Shown here piece after piece: positions 34,892 to 47,907 of a stretch of 64,000 nucleotides of DNA. The notes beneath the pieces were generated by a model. That model worked only from the letters and a program-made list of their open reading frames with translations, was not told the DNA's origin and ran no database searches. This DNA comes from Sphagnum compactum (lineage: Eukaryota; Bryophyta; Sphagnopsida; Sphagnales). The position numbers and the translations under genes were made by a program. How positions within the stretch are numbered: position 1 is the stretch's first letter; each line of letters begins with the position of its first letter. The stretch covers positions 4,340,001 to 4,404,000 of the forward strand of contig OZ234501.1 of assembly GCA_965153455.1 (NCBI GenBank). The letters run 5' to 3'.

Positions 34892-37638
34892 AAAACCCCA
34901 TTTTTTAGAGAGGTTTCTTGTAACACTGTGAACCAGACATGTTGAAAGTTGATCAACAAAAAAAGCATTGACCTGAGCCTGTCTCACACAGCTCTGAACG
35001 GTAAAAATAATAGCATTGAAGTGCGCCATGTAGTTAAATCAGGATGAGCCTAGCTTTTGTATACACTACTATGTTACAGAACATTGTTTCACCATGGGAC
35101 AATGCCCTGGAGAGTTTCTAATTATGTTAACAGTTCTTTTTTTGGAGCTGTGTGTGCAAAATAAATTAATCTCTCTGCCCCCAGGTGTAGTTTCTCATAC
35201 TGAGCATGGTAGTGAGTGCATCACAGTTGCATGACTTCATAGCCACTGGACAAGAGATAATATCTGAACTTGGCAAACAAAGTGGAGATTCTGTGAGATC
35301 TGATTGACTTCCTCTTTCTATCAAGCCGGAACTCATGTTACTTGAGTATATTTGCACCTTGGAACATCATTGTACTAAAAATTGGTCTTAGTGATATACA
35401 GCAAAACATGCAAGCTGAGAGGGCACCAGCCAAGAGGGGCCAAGCCAAGAGTGCTAGCTGCTGATGTCAGGACATTCTCCTGAAGGCTTTTGGGAGTGCA
35501 GCAGAAACTTAGGATGCAGATTTTGGTGTAATTCTTTGCCCTGAAATTTTTGAGCAGATTGTTATGTGTTATGGACAAAGAAGTCAATGTGGAGTAATTG
35601 AAAGTCTTTGTGTAATCCTTTACCCTAAACTTTTGATCAGATATTATGTAGTATGGGCACCCACAAACAGGAGCTGATGAAGAAATTGATGGGGAGTAGT
35701 GGCAACCAGCCATTGGCAGTTGTCATGATGGTGATGATCTTATACTTTGTAACGCTCTCTCACAAGGTAATGAGCTCCACTCATTCTTGTCATGTTTGTC
35801 AAGGTTATGACTTCATTTGTTCTTTTCATGTTTGTCTTGGTGTGGCCAGAATTGAAGAGGTAATGCCGATGACACTCAATTTTTGTTATGATTGTTTTAG
35901 TTTGGCGAAAAGTGACATACAGTTCCACCTTTGGAGTGTTAATTGTCAGTGTTTAGGGTGTTAATTGTTGGTGTTTTCTCATAGACATATGGGTAGGTGA
36001 TGCATCAGTTTCCAAAGTTCCAATTGGAAGTGTTGTCACCGTTTAGATGGCAGGTGGGAGTTTGGAGGAAGTGTATGGTTAGTGGCCTAGTTTTGTTATG
36101 AAAGATGAGATGTTCTTCTTGATGTGGGAGGTAACATATAAGCATAGAATGTCTTGTATGAATTATTGTTGGAGTGATGGAAGTGCTTGGACTATAACTG
36201 GAGTGTGTGTGTGTGTATGTTCTTAAAAGGACAAGCACTTGGCTGGATGCTGCGACTAGTAATGGCTGTAGCAGAAAAACACGTTGTGGGAGAGAAATAC
36301 AACCTCCTTACAACATTCATGAATACAGAGGGGTCTCACATAGGAGTTGGGAGTGCTGGGATGCACTGGGTCCAAGGGGCTTGGGTAGGAGTTGGGAGTC
36401 TCCAGGGGCACTGGGTTGAGGGAGTGTGAAACCAATCTAAACAATTGCTAACTTCAATAGAGAGGAAAATTGTTGTGCTTCAAATTAACTTCTAGACATT
36501 AGATTCTAAATTGCAGGTAAAACTAACTTGGGGATTAATCAGTGGTTCTAAGTCTAATACACCTAATGCAACTAATTTGCTGCCAATCTACACAAGTATG
36601 ATGCAAGTGTTTGATGGAGCTTCCTTCCTATAAGAGCATCTCCACTGTTGCTCGGTATGTGACCCTGCACTGGAAATCTTAGATGCGGTTTATCAGTCAA
36701 ATCCAGTGAATCCACTCGAAGACTTCTGGGATCATATTTGTTGACTGCTCTCTGGTTCCGATTCACTAGATAGTTTGATTGGTCCAAACGGGTTGCTATT
36801 TGTTGTATCCCCGCCTATTTGCAGTCCCAGTTTCAGTACTATGGATGGGGTTTGGAAAAGTTAGAAACTAAAACTTGGATATGAGAAATGTTTTTGCAAG
36901 GTCACATATTTTGCATTGGTGGTGCAGATGCTACAGATGCTGTAAAGGATACCTAGACTTCAAAATGACAGATTTTTTATTTGACCCCCACTTCATACAT
37001 TCTTACATTCACAAGTGCATAACAGAATGTGCCTATGTACATATATGAATTACAACATCAAGAAAACTTTCGATTCTTTGTTTTTTCATGAGAGTGTTTT
37101 GGAGATTTTGAGTTTGTGAAGTCCAAGCCTCCCATGTATAAGTGATGTATACATGTATACATGTGTACGTATATGTACATAAAGAAGTACATACAAATCT
37201 CTCTAAATGAGATGATGATACAGTGAAAGAAAACTCTTGTTTCTTTTGTTTTTTGGGGTCTAGACTTTTGTGAATTTCAAGCCTCCCATTTTGCTTCCCA
37301 GATTGTTCCTTTGTTTGTTTTTTTTCCTGCCTTTTTGGATCTTGTTGTTGCTCCTAATCTTATTACTGATGGAAAGCTTTTTAAAAAATTCTTAGTTTTT
37401 TCTTTGTGACGGTTTTTTTTGCCTCTTTGAAACCAATCATATTGATGCTGTTCTGATGCACTTGTATCTTGCCATCGATTCCAGTGTTTATCCTCTTCGT
37501 TGTTCACAACAGCAGAAGAAGAAGAAGAAGAAAGAAGAAGACGAAGACGACGGCGAAGAAAGAAAGAGACAAGAATCGGAAGAACAGGAACAAGGACAAG
37601 AATTGGAACAAGGAGAAGAAAAGCTGTTTCGGCAGTAG
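34892..37638. other. COG4 3' region, spacer and DUF1995 gene leader
   Basis: No gene is supported. A ~48-bp direct repeat pairs 35526-35575 with 35610-35657 (GTGTAAT-CTTT-CCCT, then TTTTG, AGCAGAT or ATCAGAT). 36310-36420 holds partly repeated AGGAGTTGGGAGT segments. 37510-37630 is a GAA-rich purine tract just upstream of the next gene's ATG; the open frames there are low-complexity. Confidence 0.55.
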
Positions 37639-40300
37639 ATGCAGTCGATGGAGACTATTGTGACTTCTTCCTGCTTGCTTCTGCCTGCCTGCACTGGTAC
37701 AGTTTTCCAATTTGCCGCTCCTAGTTCCTTTACAAATGCGGAGCTAGTTCTCGTCGCTTTTTGTAATTTTTCTTCCCTCTCATGACAGGAGTGAGAGATC
37801 TGGCCTCTGTCTCCGTCTGTCTCTGTCTCGACTCTCTCTATCTGTCTGTCTTCTATTGCGCGTGCATCTTTGAAGATCTGTTGTTGTTGTTCTTTGAGGC
37901 TTTTGTTTTCACCCCCTGCTTTTCTGGAGTCTTTGTTTTTTTGTATGTTTGTGTGTGTGCTCATCGTCTGCGATCTTCTTGTCTTACGACAGGGCTTGCT
38001 GCTGCTGCTACTTGTGCTCCTAGTCATGCTCTTCTGCAATCCGCATGCTGTAGTAGCTTCGCGCCTCTGGCATCGAGTGCTGAGAGGAGGAGAGGGCTTC
38101 CGTCGTGGTCGGGGAAGAAGACGTGGAGAGCTTGGAGTAGTAGTGGCAGTGCCAATTGCGTGAGTATTGCAAGAGCCAGTGCCGGAGAGCTTGCCAATGT
38201 GAGCTCTTTCTTTCCTTCTGTGAAAAGTCTGTGTGTTTGGGAACTCCATTGCTATTCCATCGTTTGGCTTGCATGGTCTCAATATTGTCACAACATCTGC
38301 AGATAGCTGCAGGTTTACCTGCAGACAAGAAGCGGCAATACTCGCTACCAAGCACAGTGGAGGAGAGCATTGACCAGGTGTGTTGTGCCATCATTGATGC
38401 AATGTGATAATCTACTTTCTGCACTAAAGAAAGGGATGTTGTTTCTCTCTGTGTGTCAAACCTGCTCTCTTTCTTCTTCTTTTTTCTGTCCTCCATGCCC
38501 TTGTATAGGTACTAATTTTTATCATATCTGGCTCTTCTTGTTTTTATACTCAGCAATTGGTGTTGTAGGCAGGCCAGACAAGCATGCCGTGAAGCAATTA
38601 AAGATGGAAAGACAAGGTTGCAGTTGGAGCTTCTACTGCCGCTCATTGGTGCTACTGATCTTGATGACTGGCCGGTATAAAACTCAGTAACTTCCTATCA
38701 CATCCCCAGCTCATCAACAAGGACTAAGTTTTGTGAGATGCAATGGGATATTTGTTGTGCTTGTGGATGAGAACAGTTGATGTCTTAATCTGGGGAAGCT
38801 ATGCATTACTTTGGAGACAATCAAGTGGACAATTTTGATGATATGGTGGCCTGTATTTAGAGTAGCCCTAAATTCACTCTTTTATAAAATTGCAGCTTGA
38901 CATGCTTTTTGGTTGTGGCTTCAGTCATAGATGCATTGGTTGACTGAAGGGACAGCTGGCAGTTGCTGCACTTGTTTCTTGGTGTAATAACAGGGCGGAA
39001 TTCAACAGCAATATAAGGCAGCAGCACCTCTTGTCTCGTCTCTACTCACAGGTCTTTTAGAAGATGATGTTTTCAAGAAGGAAGATGGGGGGTGTCGCAA
39101 ATACATCATCGATTCAAGCGATGCTGTAGGAGGTTGGGAGAGTGACAAGGTACGTGGTTTATGCAGTTGATTCAGGTTCATAACGTATTGAGATTGACAA
39201 TTGGAATCTACCCATCAATGTGTTTCCTCAATTTCCATGCCATGTCTTGTAACTAAAGATTTGGGGATGAATAAAACCTAACTGTGCATGATTGTGCACC
39301 TCCATGTCTTTCTGTCAACTGTTCATTTGTGGAGATTTGGAGCAGGTTGCAGTGGTACTGTTTCCAACTCCTGAGACCCTTGAGAGCATTGAAGCACTTG
39401 CTGCCGTAGAAAGTCGCCCTTTATTACTTGTCAACTCACAGTGGCAGCCTGGACAGGTTACTTACGAACCTTCTCCTGCAACCATTTCATTCATTTGTCT
39501 GTTCTGGAAAACATAAGGGACAGAAAAGTGATTACTGGCTCAAAAGGATGGGACAGGTGATATCTGATTTCGGGTTTGGAGCACGTAGGAAAACTCGAGA
39601 GGATTTTGTAAACAGCTTTGAGATGGTGTATTTCTTGAAGCGGATGCGCATGCTAGGTGAGGATGTTCGTATTCTGCGACGATATCCTGGTAACTGGCAG
39701 GTAGTTCCTACTCTCAACTTTCCAGCAGGCTCACCTACTATATGTCCTCTGGTTATATGTGAAGCTTGTTAGTGGCATTTACTGGAAGTAGAACTTCAAG
39801 CTTGGGATGATGGGTCATTTGATGTTAGGGGTGCCCTAACAAGCATCACTTAGATTGTTTGTTTTATTGTCACCTGTACTGAATGCTCTGCATGGAGTGC
39901 ATCTGGTCATATCTTGAGCATACACTTGCGATTTGGTGACTTTCTTCAATCAGTGCATTAAAAGATTCCAAGCTGCAGGAACATTTCTGTCTACTATTCC
40001 TGGATTCTACTCATATGATATGGTGTTCAGGACTTCTGTTCCCTTCTCAGAAGAAACATAGTTAAGGTCATGGAGGAATGTGAGCACTTACTGCCATTGT
40101 GACCTTTTTTCCTGCAGGTATTTGTTGGGGGGCCTTCTGGTAGTCATGTGTGTGTGGCAAGTGAAGCCCAGCAACTGTCCTATAAACAACTGGAAACAGT
40201 TCTGAAGAGCAGGGAAGGGTCAAAGGCAGGACAAGGCTGGTTAGATCGGTTACTTGGTGAATTCAAATTCAACCAGGAGTCACTAAAAAATGAGGATTAG
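37639..40300 (+). CDS. DUF1995 protein, probably chloroplast-targeted (LPA3-related)
   Basis: Exons: 37639..37696, 37993..38198, 38303..38377, 38573..38674, 38994..39149, 39346..39456, 39557..39700, 40118..40300. They total 1035 nt, giving 344 aa, and all phases close. The N-terminus (MQSMETIVTSSCLLLPACTG, then Ala/Ser/Cys-rich with few acids) looks like a plastid transit peptide. The rest is a DUF1995 domain: ACREAIKDGKTRLQLELLLP, GATDLDDWPGGIQQQYKAAA, ESDKVAVVLFPTPETLE, LLLVNSQWQPGQVISDFGFG and VYFLKRMRMLGEDVRILRRY, followed by PGNWQVFVGG. DUF1995 proteins include Arabidopsis LPA3, needed for photosystem II accumulation, but I cannot say this is the LPA3 orthologue. The start was chosen because the short first exon supplies the only suitable Met; the longer frame from 37782 is hydrophobic, intron-derived sequence. 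Confidence 0.88.
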
Positions 40301-43300
40301 AAGATTATACCACAACTGAGTGTGCATAGTGTTATCTTTTGTGAGACAAAATCCCTGAACCTGCTCTTATCTATACTGGAAGCAAGCTCTACTTAGTTGG
40401 CTTTGGACATTGCCAAAACAAGAGCGAGTAGGTAGTCACAGTCATGGATATGCAATTTTCCACTCATGTCCATAGCCCCATCCCTTCATCGTGGGCTTTG
40501 TGCACAGCATGGAGACATGTTGTATCAGATTTTCTTCTTAAGTGTCTTCTTTTTTTCCTGATTTTGTTGTGTCTTTCCTTCTTCCATTTTAACATTGCAG
40601 GAGCCATTTCACACTCAGGATTTTTCATGGCAAAGGAGTGCAACAAATGGTTGGGTGCTAACAGTGTTGGGATATTAGATGATAAGGGATTTGTGCCTGG
40701 TTTCTTGTCACCAAGAATGTGTGTTTCTGGCATAGAAAGGGATTTGTGCCTGCCTTCTTGTTACCATGAATGTGTATGTCTGGTATAGAACATTGCCCAC
40801 AGCCACCATGACAATGTGCTGATTTATGATAAGAGGATGTTCTCATTTCCTTGAGCAGTTTCTGTAAGATGTGCCTTTGTCAGCAGAACCTTGATGAGCT
40901 TAGAATTGTGGATGCAGGACAACTCTGGGGGAAAGAGTTTGGCACATGTCCCACACTTTCAGTGTTCAGTTTCAGAATTCAGGTCTACCAGTTGCATTCT
41001 CTATTGGTAAGGTCATTGCAAGCATGACTTAGATGTTGAAAGAATCTGTCTTGCACCTGTGCTTGGCAACTTCTTGCTCATTCCAAGCAACCTTAACCTA
41101 ATTTCCATCAGGTGCTATCTATTGTATTGAGTAGTACACATGGGAGCAATAATTGAAGTATTTTGCTTTTGTTCATTGTGTGTGTGGCTGGCTCCAGAAG
41201 GAGCTTGGACCTGACTTTGGAAGCTTGAAACCCACGTGAAGGAAGGCAACACCCACCCAGTCACATTTGGTCAGCCACTATGTATGTTTCTTCTTCTTCT
41301 GTCATTGTATGCTCCTCATCTTGAGCTTCTTGGTAAAGTGGCCTTGTACAAAATTCAACTGCCTGTTGTGACAGGTTCTGGTGCTTTTGACAAGGCTCTA
41401 GTGGTGGGTATATTGGATCTTCAAGCAGAGCAGGTCAGTTTCCACTGATGCATGGGTTCAATTTGTTTGATCTTTGATACTGTTCAATGCCATGCATCTG
41501 TTGTTGCATTTGTCTTGGATTGAATCCCAGCTGCTACAATTGATTCTGTAATTCACACCTAATGCACCCAAGCTGTATCTGAGGTCACAGGATGGTGCTC
41601 AATATAATTGAGAACTTTGTAGACTGCTTTACATTTTGCTTGTTAAATAAAGTTCAAAAAAGGGTATACTAGTTTTTACAAAGCAGTCTCCAAAGTGTTG
41701 TCCGGATTGTTTCAAAAAATAGGGTGAGAAAGCATCTGGAAATATAACACATAACAAAGGCTGTCTAAATTTGGCAGTGCAAGATACCAAGGCAATGGTG
41801 TTGTCCAAAGGCTTGTGACATTACTTGCATTTGCACAAATCAAAAGTTACTTGGAGAAACTGGAGGTCACAAGTTTCTTACAAGTTTCTTGTGATGCTGA
41901 AATACATTAGACAACTGACAAGCTTGTGAGGGGTAACCTTCACTTCAGTTTTGCTTGTCCCAGTACAAAGCAAGGATCTAAGAACTGAGAAAGATGAACA
42001 GTACAAAGACTATGAAGTCTGATGTGAAACTTTGCACCAGCGTTGCTTAATCATCTTCGCTGTACAACATGTTTCAGAGATGATGAGTAATTCCAATCTT
42101 TCAGGCTACTGCTCATCATTAATGATAACATGGATGAATATTCCAGAGGTCTAACTATATTATTGATAGCATGTATGAATATTCCAGAGGGGTAACTATA
42201 GGATACTGAGACTGAAAAGCTACTATTTGTTGAACATGACAGAGTAATTCCTGTTGGATGTCCATTATCAAGTAGTCTTGAAACTCTAAGATCTCCAACT
42301 GTTAACTTGGTACTCCAGTCGAACTTCCAGCCCACATCTGTTCCATTTTTCTGTCATGTTTGCTCAGAGTTCTACTGGAGCAAAAGTACAGAGAACAAGA
42401 CAACAGCTGTGCCACATCCTGTGAAGTTCTGTGGGTCAAATTCTGGATTATATGTTGGTATCCTGTGAAGTTCTTGCAATTCAATGAGGTGCTGAAGACA
42501 CCAAGATGGGGTTATAGGATACTTACCATCAATCATTTGGATCCACTTTGGTGGTCTTAAAGTGGGTCTCATCCAGCAGCTGCTTGGACATTGTCCATCA
42601 GAATTTCCCCGTGGAGCTTGACAAGCCACCCTGCATGACATCCAAATGTAAAGGAACTGCAATAGGTAACAATCTTTCAGCTTTCAGAACTCCCAATACA
42701 AATTCGTTTTGTACAGTTGTAATCGAAGAAAGAATGTCCTTGGATGGTTCAAATTTGATCTCTCCTCCAATTCAGTTTGAGATGAGTTTATCTGGGTGAA
42801 GGAAAAATGAAGGATCTTGTGTTTTGAAAGAGTGCAAAATATGAGATGTGATGCATATAGGTAGTTGATTCAACAGAAGTCATTCACATGATTTCAGAAA
42901 CCTATAGCCTAAGTCCAAAGTCATTTGCTGAAAGTGGGACAGCTCTTACCCAAGGGCATGGTTTATCATCTAGGGATTTCTGTCGTCCCAAATCAGCTGA
43001 TCATTTTCATCTAACTGTATGGAATTACACAAATCAAGTGGTTCTTCATAAGTATCAGCACAAATAAATTGGGGCTTAGGATCATTATAACTAGTCCATT
43101 CTTCAACTCAACAGCAGGATATTACAAGCCAAATTAAATTTGCCAAAAGATGCAAAATGTACATGTCTCAATGGGAGATTCAATGAGTGGCCTACACGAA
43201 GGATCTTGAATCCCAAGCTTTAGGGGTAGTTATTATTGTAAAAATGGCTAACATTACATATAGTAAATGAAGAAAGTAGCTTCCCCTGAATCCGGATGGA

Positions 43301-43743
43301 CAGTAGCTATGGACAGTAGCTAAATATAGCCGGAATCGATGGCTGCGTGACCGTCGCGTTCCCAATAAGGGGAGCGGAATGTGGAGCCCGTGGGGGCAAA
43401 ATGTGGACCCGTGTGGACAGGCGCAGGTGTGGTAGTGACTGAGCCTTGGAGTTCCAACCATAAGGCTCCAAGTGGCTGAAGAAGAGCTCAGTCCTCAGCC
43501 AAGTGGCACCCTGCCATCGTGCTGATGCCAGATTCAGCCAAACTGATTTAGTTTGATTTAGTTTGTGATTTAACCAAACTGGCGATTATCCACAAATTGA
43601 TATAGCCAAATTTAGCTATAGACTTCAAGAATAGTTGCAAAGTGAGGCTGAGACTAATAGTAGTTTTCATTAATAAGAATAAATATAAATAAAAAACCCT
43701 TAAAGAATACATGTGTATGGAAATTTATCTTTTTTATAGAACT
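40301..43743. other. Spacer with small duplications, no gene seen
   Basis: After the DUF1995 stop no coding model holds. A ~52-bp tandem duplication spans 40686-40790 (AGGGATTTGTGCCTG...TCTGGCATAGAA). Another short repeat, ATGAATATTCCAGAGG, occurs at about 42132 and 42174. 43270-43450 is a GC-richer island without an open frame of interest. Confidence 0.55.
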
Positions 43744-44199
43744 ATGCACAGGTGTGTGTATTTGACGGTACATTATTACATATAGTAAAGGATGCCGTGA
43801 AGCTTTTTTCATCACGTGACCCATCCATCCATCCGTCACAAGAATTTTTTTTAAATAATTAAAAAATAGAGATGGGTAGTTTTAAAAATTGAAATGCCCT
43901 AACCTTTGTAAAGAACAGATTCCGCTTGATAATGTGCCCTCCAGATACACTAAAACAATTCTGTCAAGTGCTTTACAAATTTGAGGCCACTTATTATTGG
44001 CTTAAGTGAACCAACAGCCAGCAGCACACACCACAAAGGTGGGATGGATGATGGTCACAAGCAGTGCAAACATCAAGATTTTCAACGGCCAGGGTACCCC
44101 ATGAATACATGCAGAATGTGGTATATAAAGAGCTTTTGGAAATGTAGTTTGTAGTTGTAATTTTGTAATATGTACCGTCAAATACACACACCTGTGCAT
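43744..44199. mobile_element. MITE-like foldback element with 30-bp inverted repeats
   Basis: 43744-43773 begins ATGCACAGGTGTGTGTATTT and ends GACGGTACAT; 44170-44199 is its exact reverse complement. The similarity continues inward (ATTACA-AT) with a one-base shift. The 456-bp span encodes nothing recognisable. No clear target-site duplication was seen, so the family is unassigned. Confidence 0.65.
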
Positions 44200-44389
44200 T
44201 AGGCACAAGGTTCAAACTTACATATGAACTAGGTAACCAGTGAGAGTGCACATGTTACTTTGAGTAGTTCACTAAGGGGAGTGTCCATAGGCTATTCATG
44301 GTAAACTGTGGGCTTGATGTAACCATCCCTCACAAGAACTAAGATGCCCTCTTTTCATCCATGCAGAGAGTGAGTATGAAAGTTTCATC

Positions 44390-45100
44390 CAAGCAGGGAA
44401 GGATTACAGAATCATTGGGCCAATGAGTGTCCTCAGTCATACACTGTAACCCATGATGCAATTTGTGACAATTTTGCTGCCATTACACGAGATGCTAGAT
44501 TCCATTTGGGACGAGAACAATTACATGTGTTTTTTTCAACCACATTCAATTCCTCTCGTCAACAAGTTAACATTGTGTTTACTAAAGATGGCATTTGCAC
44601 TTTAGTCGACATTGTCATTGCGGACCCAACGTAAGCAGATTTATTTCCCCAATCTTACACAATTCAAAGATTTGTTGTTTCGGATGGAGCTCAAGCCAAG
44701 GAAAGGAATTATCGCAACCAACACCCATTGATCAATTCCTCCCCTTAGTAATTGAAGTATTTGGTTGCTTACACAAACATGCCGATGTGTTTTTACACGA
44801 TTGTGCCAATGCCATTTGGAGCTTGTAGGGGATATAATGCCTTCACCTTTCTACCTTGGTCATTTTCTTTGTCAAAAAATTTCAATCACATTACAAAGGA
44901 TGCAAGCATTTTCCATCTTAAGTCGGGCGATAACCATAGGCTTAGCTACTTCCCAACTTCTACCCCTTCAAGACACACTTCTCGTCACCACGGCCAATCT
45001 ATTGCAAATTGTTAGTTTTTGACATGTAAATATCGCCGACTTTCCACGAGCAGTCAGTTATGGACATGCATAGATTTTCATAGCAACTTTGAGCCAACTT
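44390..45100 (+). pseudogene. Degenerate C-terminal tail of a LINE-like reverse-transcriptase polyprotein
   Basis: Three broken plus-strand frames read in order: SYTVTHDAICDNFAAITRDA and VNIVFTKDGICTLVDIVIAD up to a stop near 44630; then PIDQFLPLVIEVFGCLHKHA and DVFLHDCANAIWSL to a stop at 44828; then QKISITLQRMQAFSILSRAI up to 45022. This sequence type is common downstream of reverse transcriptase in non-LTR elements of plant and other genomes. The RT core itself is not present here. Assignment to LINEs is from remembered family texture, so it is moderate. Confidence 0.5.
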
Positions 45101-45936
45101 AACACCTCATCACTTTTCCCTTTTCCTTTGTTTTATTCCTTTGTACATTTCCTTAATCTACGATGTGTTTCTTAATAAAGATTTATAGGTCTTTAATAAT
45201 AATAATAAATGTTGTTGCATTTGGGAGAACACTGCATTGCTACTTGAGCAACAAATTTTTGAATGTGCAAAAGTCATAGGCAAAAACATTAAAATTAGTG
45301 CGGATTTATCTAGACGTTTTTTGAGAAATTAACTACCTCTGAATTTGTGAGAAAAAATCTAAGATTTTTTTAGATTCAGAGGTGGCAATTAGGCTAGCTA
45401 CCCTCTAAGTTAAATTCCCCTGCAACATAGGCATCCACATAGGATTTGGAGGTAGCTACCTCTGCATGTGTGGACACAAGATTAAATGTAACTTTTCTAA
45501 GTCTGACTTAACTGTGTCTTACCTCCAAATGTGGCCCCACCCTAAATCACATAATTGTAAAACTGGTTGCCATGGGTTTTACTCTCTGCACATAACCACT
45601 CTTCTCAGAAAATCAGAGAACCGGTTCTGATGTATAACTGCCATCCCCCGTGCTTCCTAAGCCCCCAAAGAAAGCAATGAAAGAAACTGCCCAGAAATGC
45701 ACAGTTCTTTGCTGCTTCTTTCATGAAAACCACATGTTCTTTTGAGTTTTTGAAATAACCCTAACCCAGTGGGTTTTTTTTCAATTCTCATGTTTTTCCA
45801 CAAAACAACTGGATGGTTGTTTGATTTTTAAATTTTCAATAAACCAAAACCAGCAGGTTATCAACAAAAATCAAGTGCCCATAACAAGTAGCTCTGATTT
45901 TTACTTGTGAACCAAGAAATTTAGAGGGCAACAGGA
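45101..45936. other. AT-rich spacer
   Basis: No gene is seen. A small hairpin, ACCTCTGAAT against ATTCAGAGGT, lies at about 45335-45390, and a GAGGTAGCTACCTC palindrome at about 45450-45463. Confidence 0.5.
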
Positions 45937-46680
45937 AACAAGGGGTGTCACACACTGTGGCCTTGCCATGTACATTAAAAGGTATCTTAAGGCAAAAGAA
46001 GAATTATGAAAACTCAAATATATTTCACCATGCAAAAATATAATCTTCAAAAAACCCTCTGAATGAAACCAATTTAATCCTTCAAGATATTATAACTCTA
46101 TAACTAATCTCAAGTTTGAACACAAGCCAAAAGTATCATCTTTCAAAAATCCTCATACAAAATTAGACCTATTTCCTAGGGGCCAAAATCTCTTAAGCTA
46201 CTATACTCTACAGTGAATCTAGTAGACACAATATCCTTGCCTACCAAGGGAAAGGAAGGCCAGCAAAAGAGAACCCACAAAAACTGCAAAACAAAAGACA
46301 TGAGTCCAAGTTTGACTCCACTTATTTCCAGTAGCAAACCAATTGTATGTGTGAGCTGGTGGGCTCAAAGCTGGTAGACTCATGGTGTCCATCAGACCTG
46401 CAGTCAACAAAAATTGTCTCACTTATTAGTAGGACTAGTGGGTACCCGTGACCTTTGGACACTTTGAAGTCCCCCGATTTCTTTAAACCAAGAGAGACAC
46501 ACACAAAGGCGCAAAGCAGCTATTTTTATTTTTATTTTATTTGTGATGAAAATTCGTTGAAAAGTCCCCCATGAAAACATACATGTGAAGCGAGCATTTT
46601 GAAAAAATTTCAAAAAAAAAAATAAATCGCCACATTTTCAAGAGGATTCAGCGAGCGTGTCTCTCTTCGCCACCACGACC

Positions 46681-46715
46681 CGCACCTGGCGCTGGAACAT
46701 TTCACGCCAGGTGCG
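46681..46715. repeat. Perfect 11-bp GC-rich hairpin
   Basis: CGCACCTGGCG (46681-46691) and CGCCAGGTGCG (46705-46715) are exact inverted repeats with a 13-nt loop. The hairpin lies in the interior of the large inverted-repeat element. Confidence 0.85.
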
Positions 46716-46803
46716 GTTCATTTCGGAACCTCGTTTCTGTCATCTGGGGGGTTGCAGAATCGACCTCGCAGAGACTGTTAACGGGTCGGAATGGACAGGT
46801 TCA

Positions 46804-47199
46804 AACAGACACACTGACAGACCAAGTGAATTAATATATAAGATCTTATATATTAATTCAGTAAGTCTGTCTGTGCGTCTGTCTAAATGAACAATTCTGC
46901 TGCAATTCTATGGCAGAACCGGGCAATGCATTTTCTATGACAAGGCTTGGTAACGGGGCGAAGGGGGCCAGCACGGGGCGGGAAGTTAATTATATATAAC
47001 ATGGGAACCGGGGGGGGGAGGATCAACGGGTTAAAAAATCGGAGTGGAAAATGCGAAGGACGGGGGGGGGGGGGGGTCGACGGGGTAAAGAACTGGAGTG
47101 GGCAATGGGAAGGATCGGGCGGGGGGGAGCTCGACGTGTGCATTATGCACCGGGTTTAGACAGACACACTGACAGACCAAGTGAATTAATATATAAGAT
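46804..47199 (+). mobile_element. Helitron-like element, copy B, with composite ends
   Basis: The body (about 46844-47159) is copy A of the 27.5-kb element in the opposite orientation. It begins TCTTATATATTAATTC after an A, and carries the GTGCATTATGCAC hairpin (47138-47150) near its 3' end. A ~41-bp unit (CAGACACACTGACAGACCAA, then GTGAATTAATATATAAGAT) occurs at 46804-46844 and again at 47159-47199. It is the inverse of the element's own 5' end, so the copy has head-to-head ends. Confidence 0.55.
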
Positions 47200-47907
47200 A
47201 GAGGAATGATAGAAGAAAAAAAACTTTCTATAACTTTTGGGGCCCCATGTTTCAAAAGAATATCTCACTTTTAGAAACTCTCCCTAGGGGGGGGCCCAAG
47301 CCTCATGCATGCACTAGTATGGTCTTAAAGAGTGAAAGGGCCACAACCTTGAAAGGGCCACAACCATGTGACCGCTTCGTTAGATTTGGCAATAAGAAAA
47401 TATGAAAATAAAAAATATATTAACATCTTTCTATTTTTTTGACTACTTGTTGAAACTCAGGGTATAAATAATCTCATGATTTTTAAATAAAAAAATTTTA
47501 AGACTCTCTTTTCGAAACTTTCGCAACTGGGTGCTGGTTCACTCTGGGCTCACAATCTCTGCACACACCAAAAGATTATTATGTATCCAAATAGTTTGGC
47601 GACTTCGGCATAAATTAAATTATTTTTAAAAATCTGTCAAGTATTTTGTAAATTTGATTTTTAATCTATCAAAATTTTGAAAAAAAAAATAGCTTTGGTG
47701 TAAATTAAATTTTATTTTTTAAAAATCGTCTAGTTTTTTTGTAAATTTATTCTTTCAATCTGCTTTAAAACTTGAAACAAAAAAAAATTATTTAAGATAT
47801 ATAAAAGTTTGATCTTTTGATCATCTTGAAGAAGAAGGGATACTAAAGAAAGGTCCATCTGACCACTAAAAAAATTTTGAATTATTTGAAACAAAAGCTA
47901 CCTTACA
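47200..47907. other. AT-rich interior of the inverted-repeat element
   Basis: No gene is seen; A/T runs dominate. Two similar segments near 47610-47660 and 47700-47760 (TAAATTAAATTATTTTTAAA / TAAATTAAATTTTATTTTTT with GTAAATTTAT) look like a local duplication. Confidence 0.45.

Noticed and set aside
37782-38306. 174-codon plus-strand frame as the DUF1995 N-terminus
   Set aside because: Its first half is hydrophobic, T-rich intron sequence. A GACAG acceptor at 37992 joined to the 37639 exon gives a better transit peptide in the same frame.
37456-38351. 287-codon minus-strand frame and Lys/Glu-rich plus-strand frames
   Set aside because: They lie over a GAA-rich tract and the antisense of the DUF1995 first exons; the spliced plus-strand model explains the conserved part.
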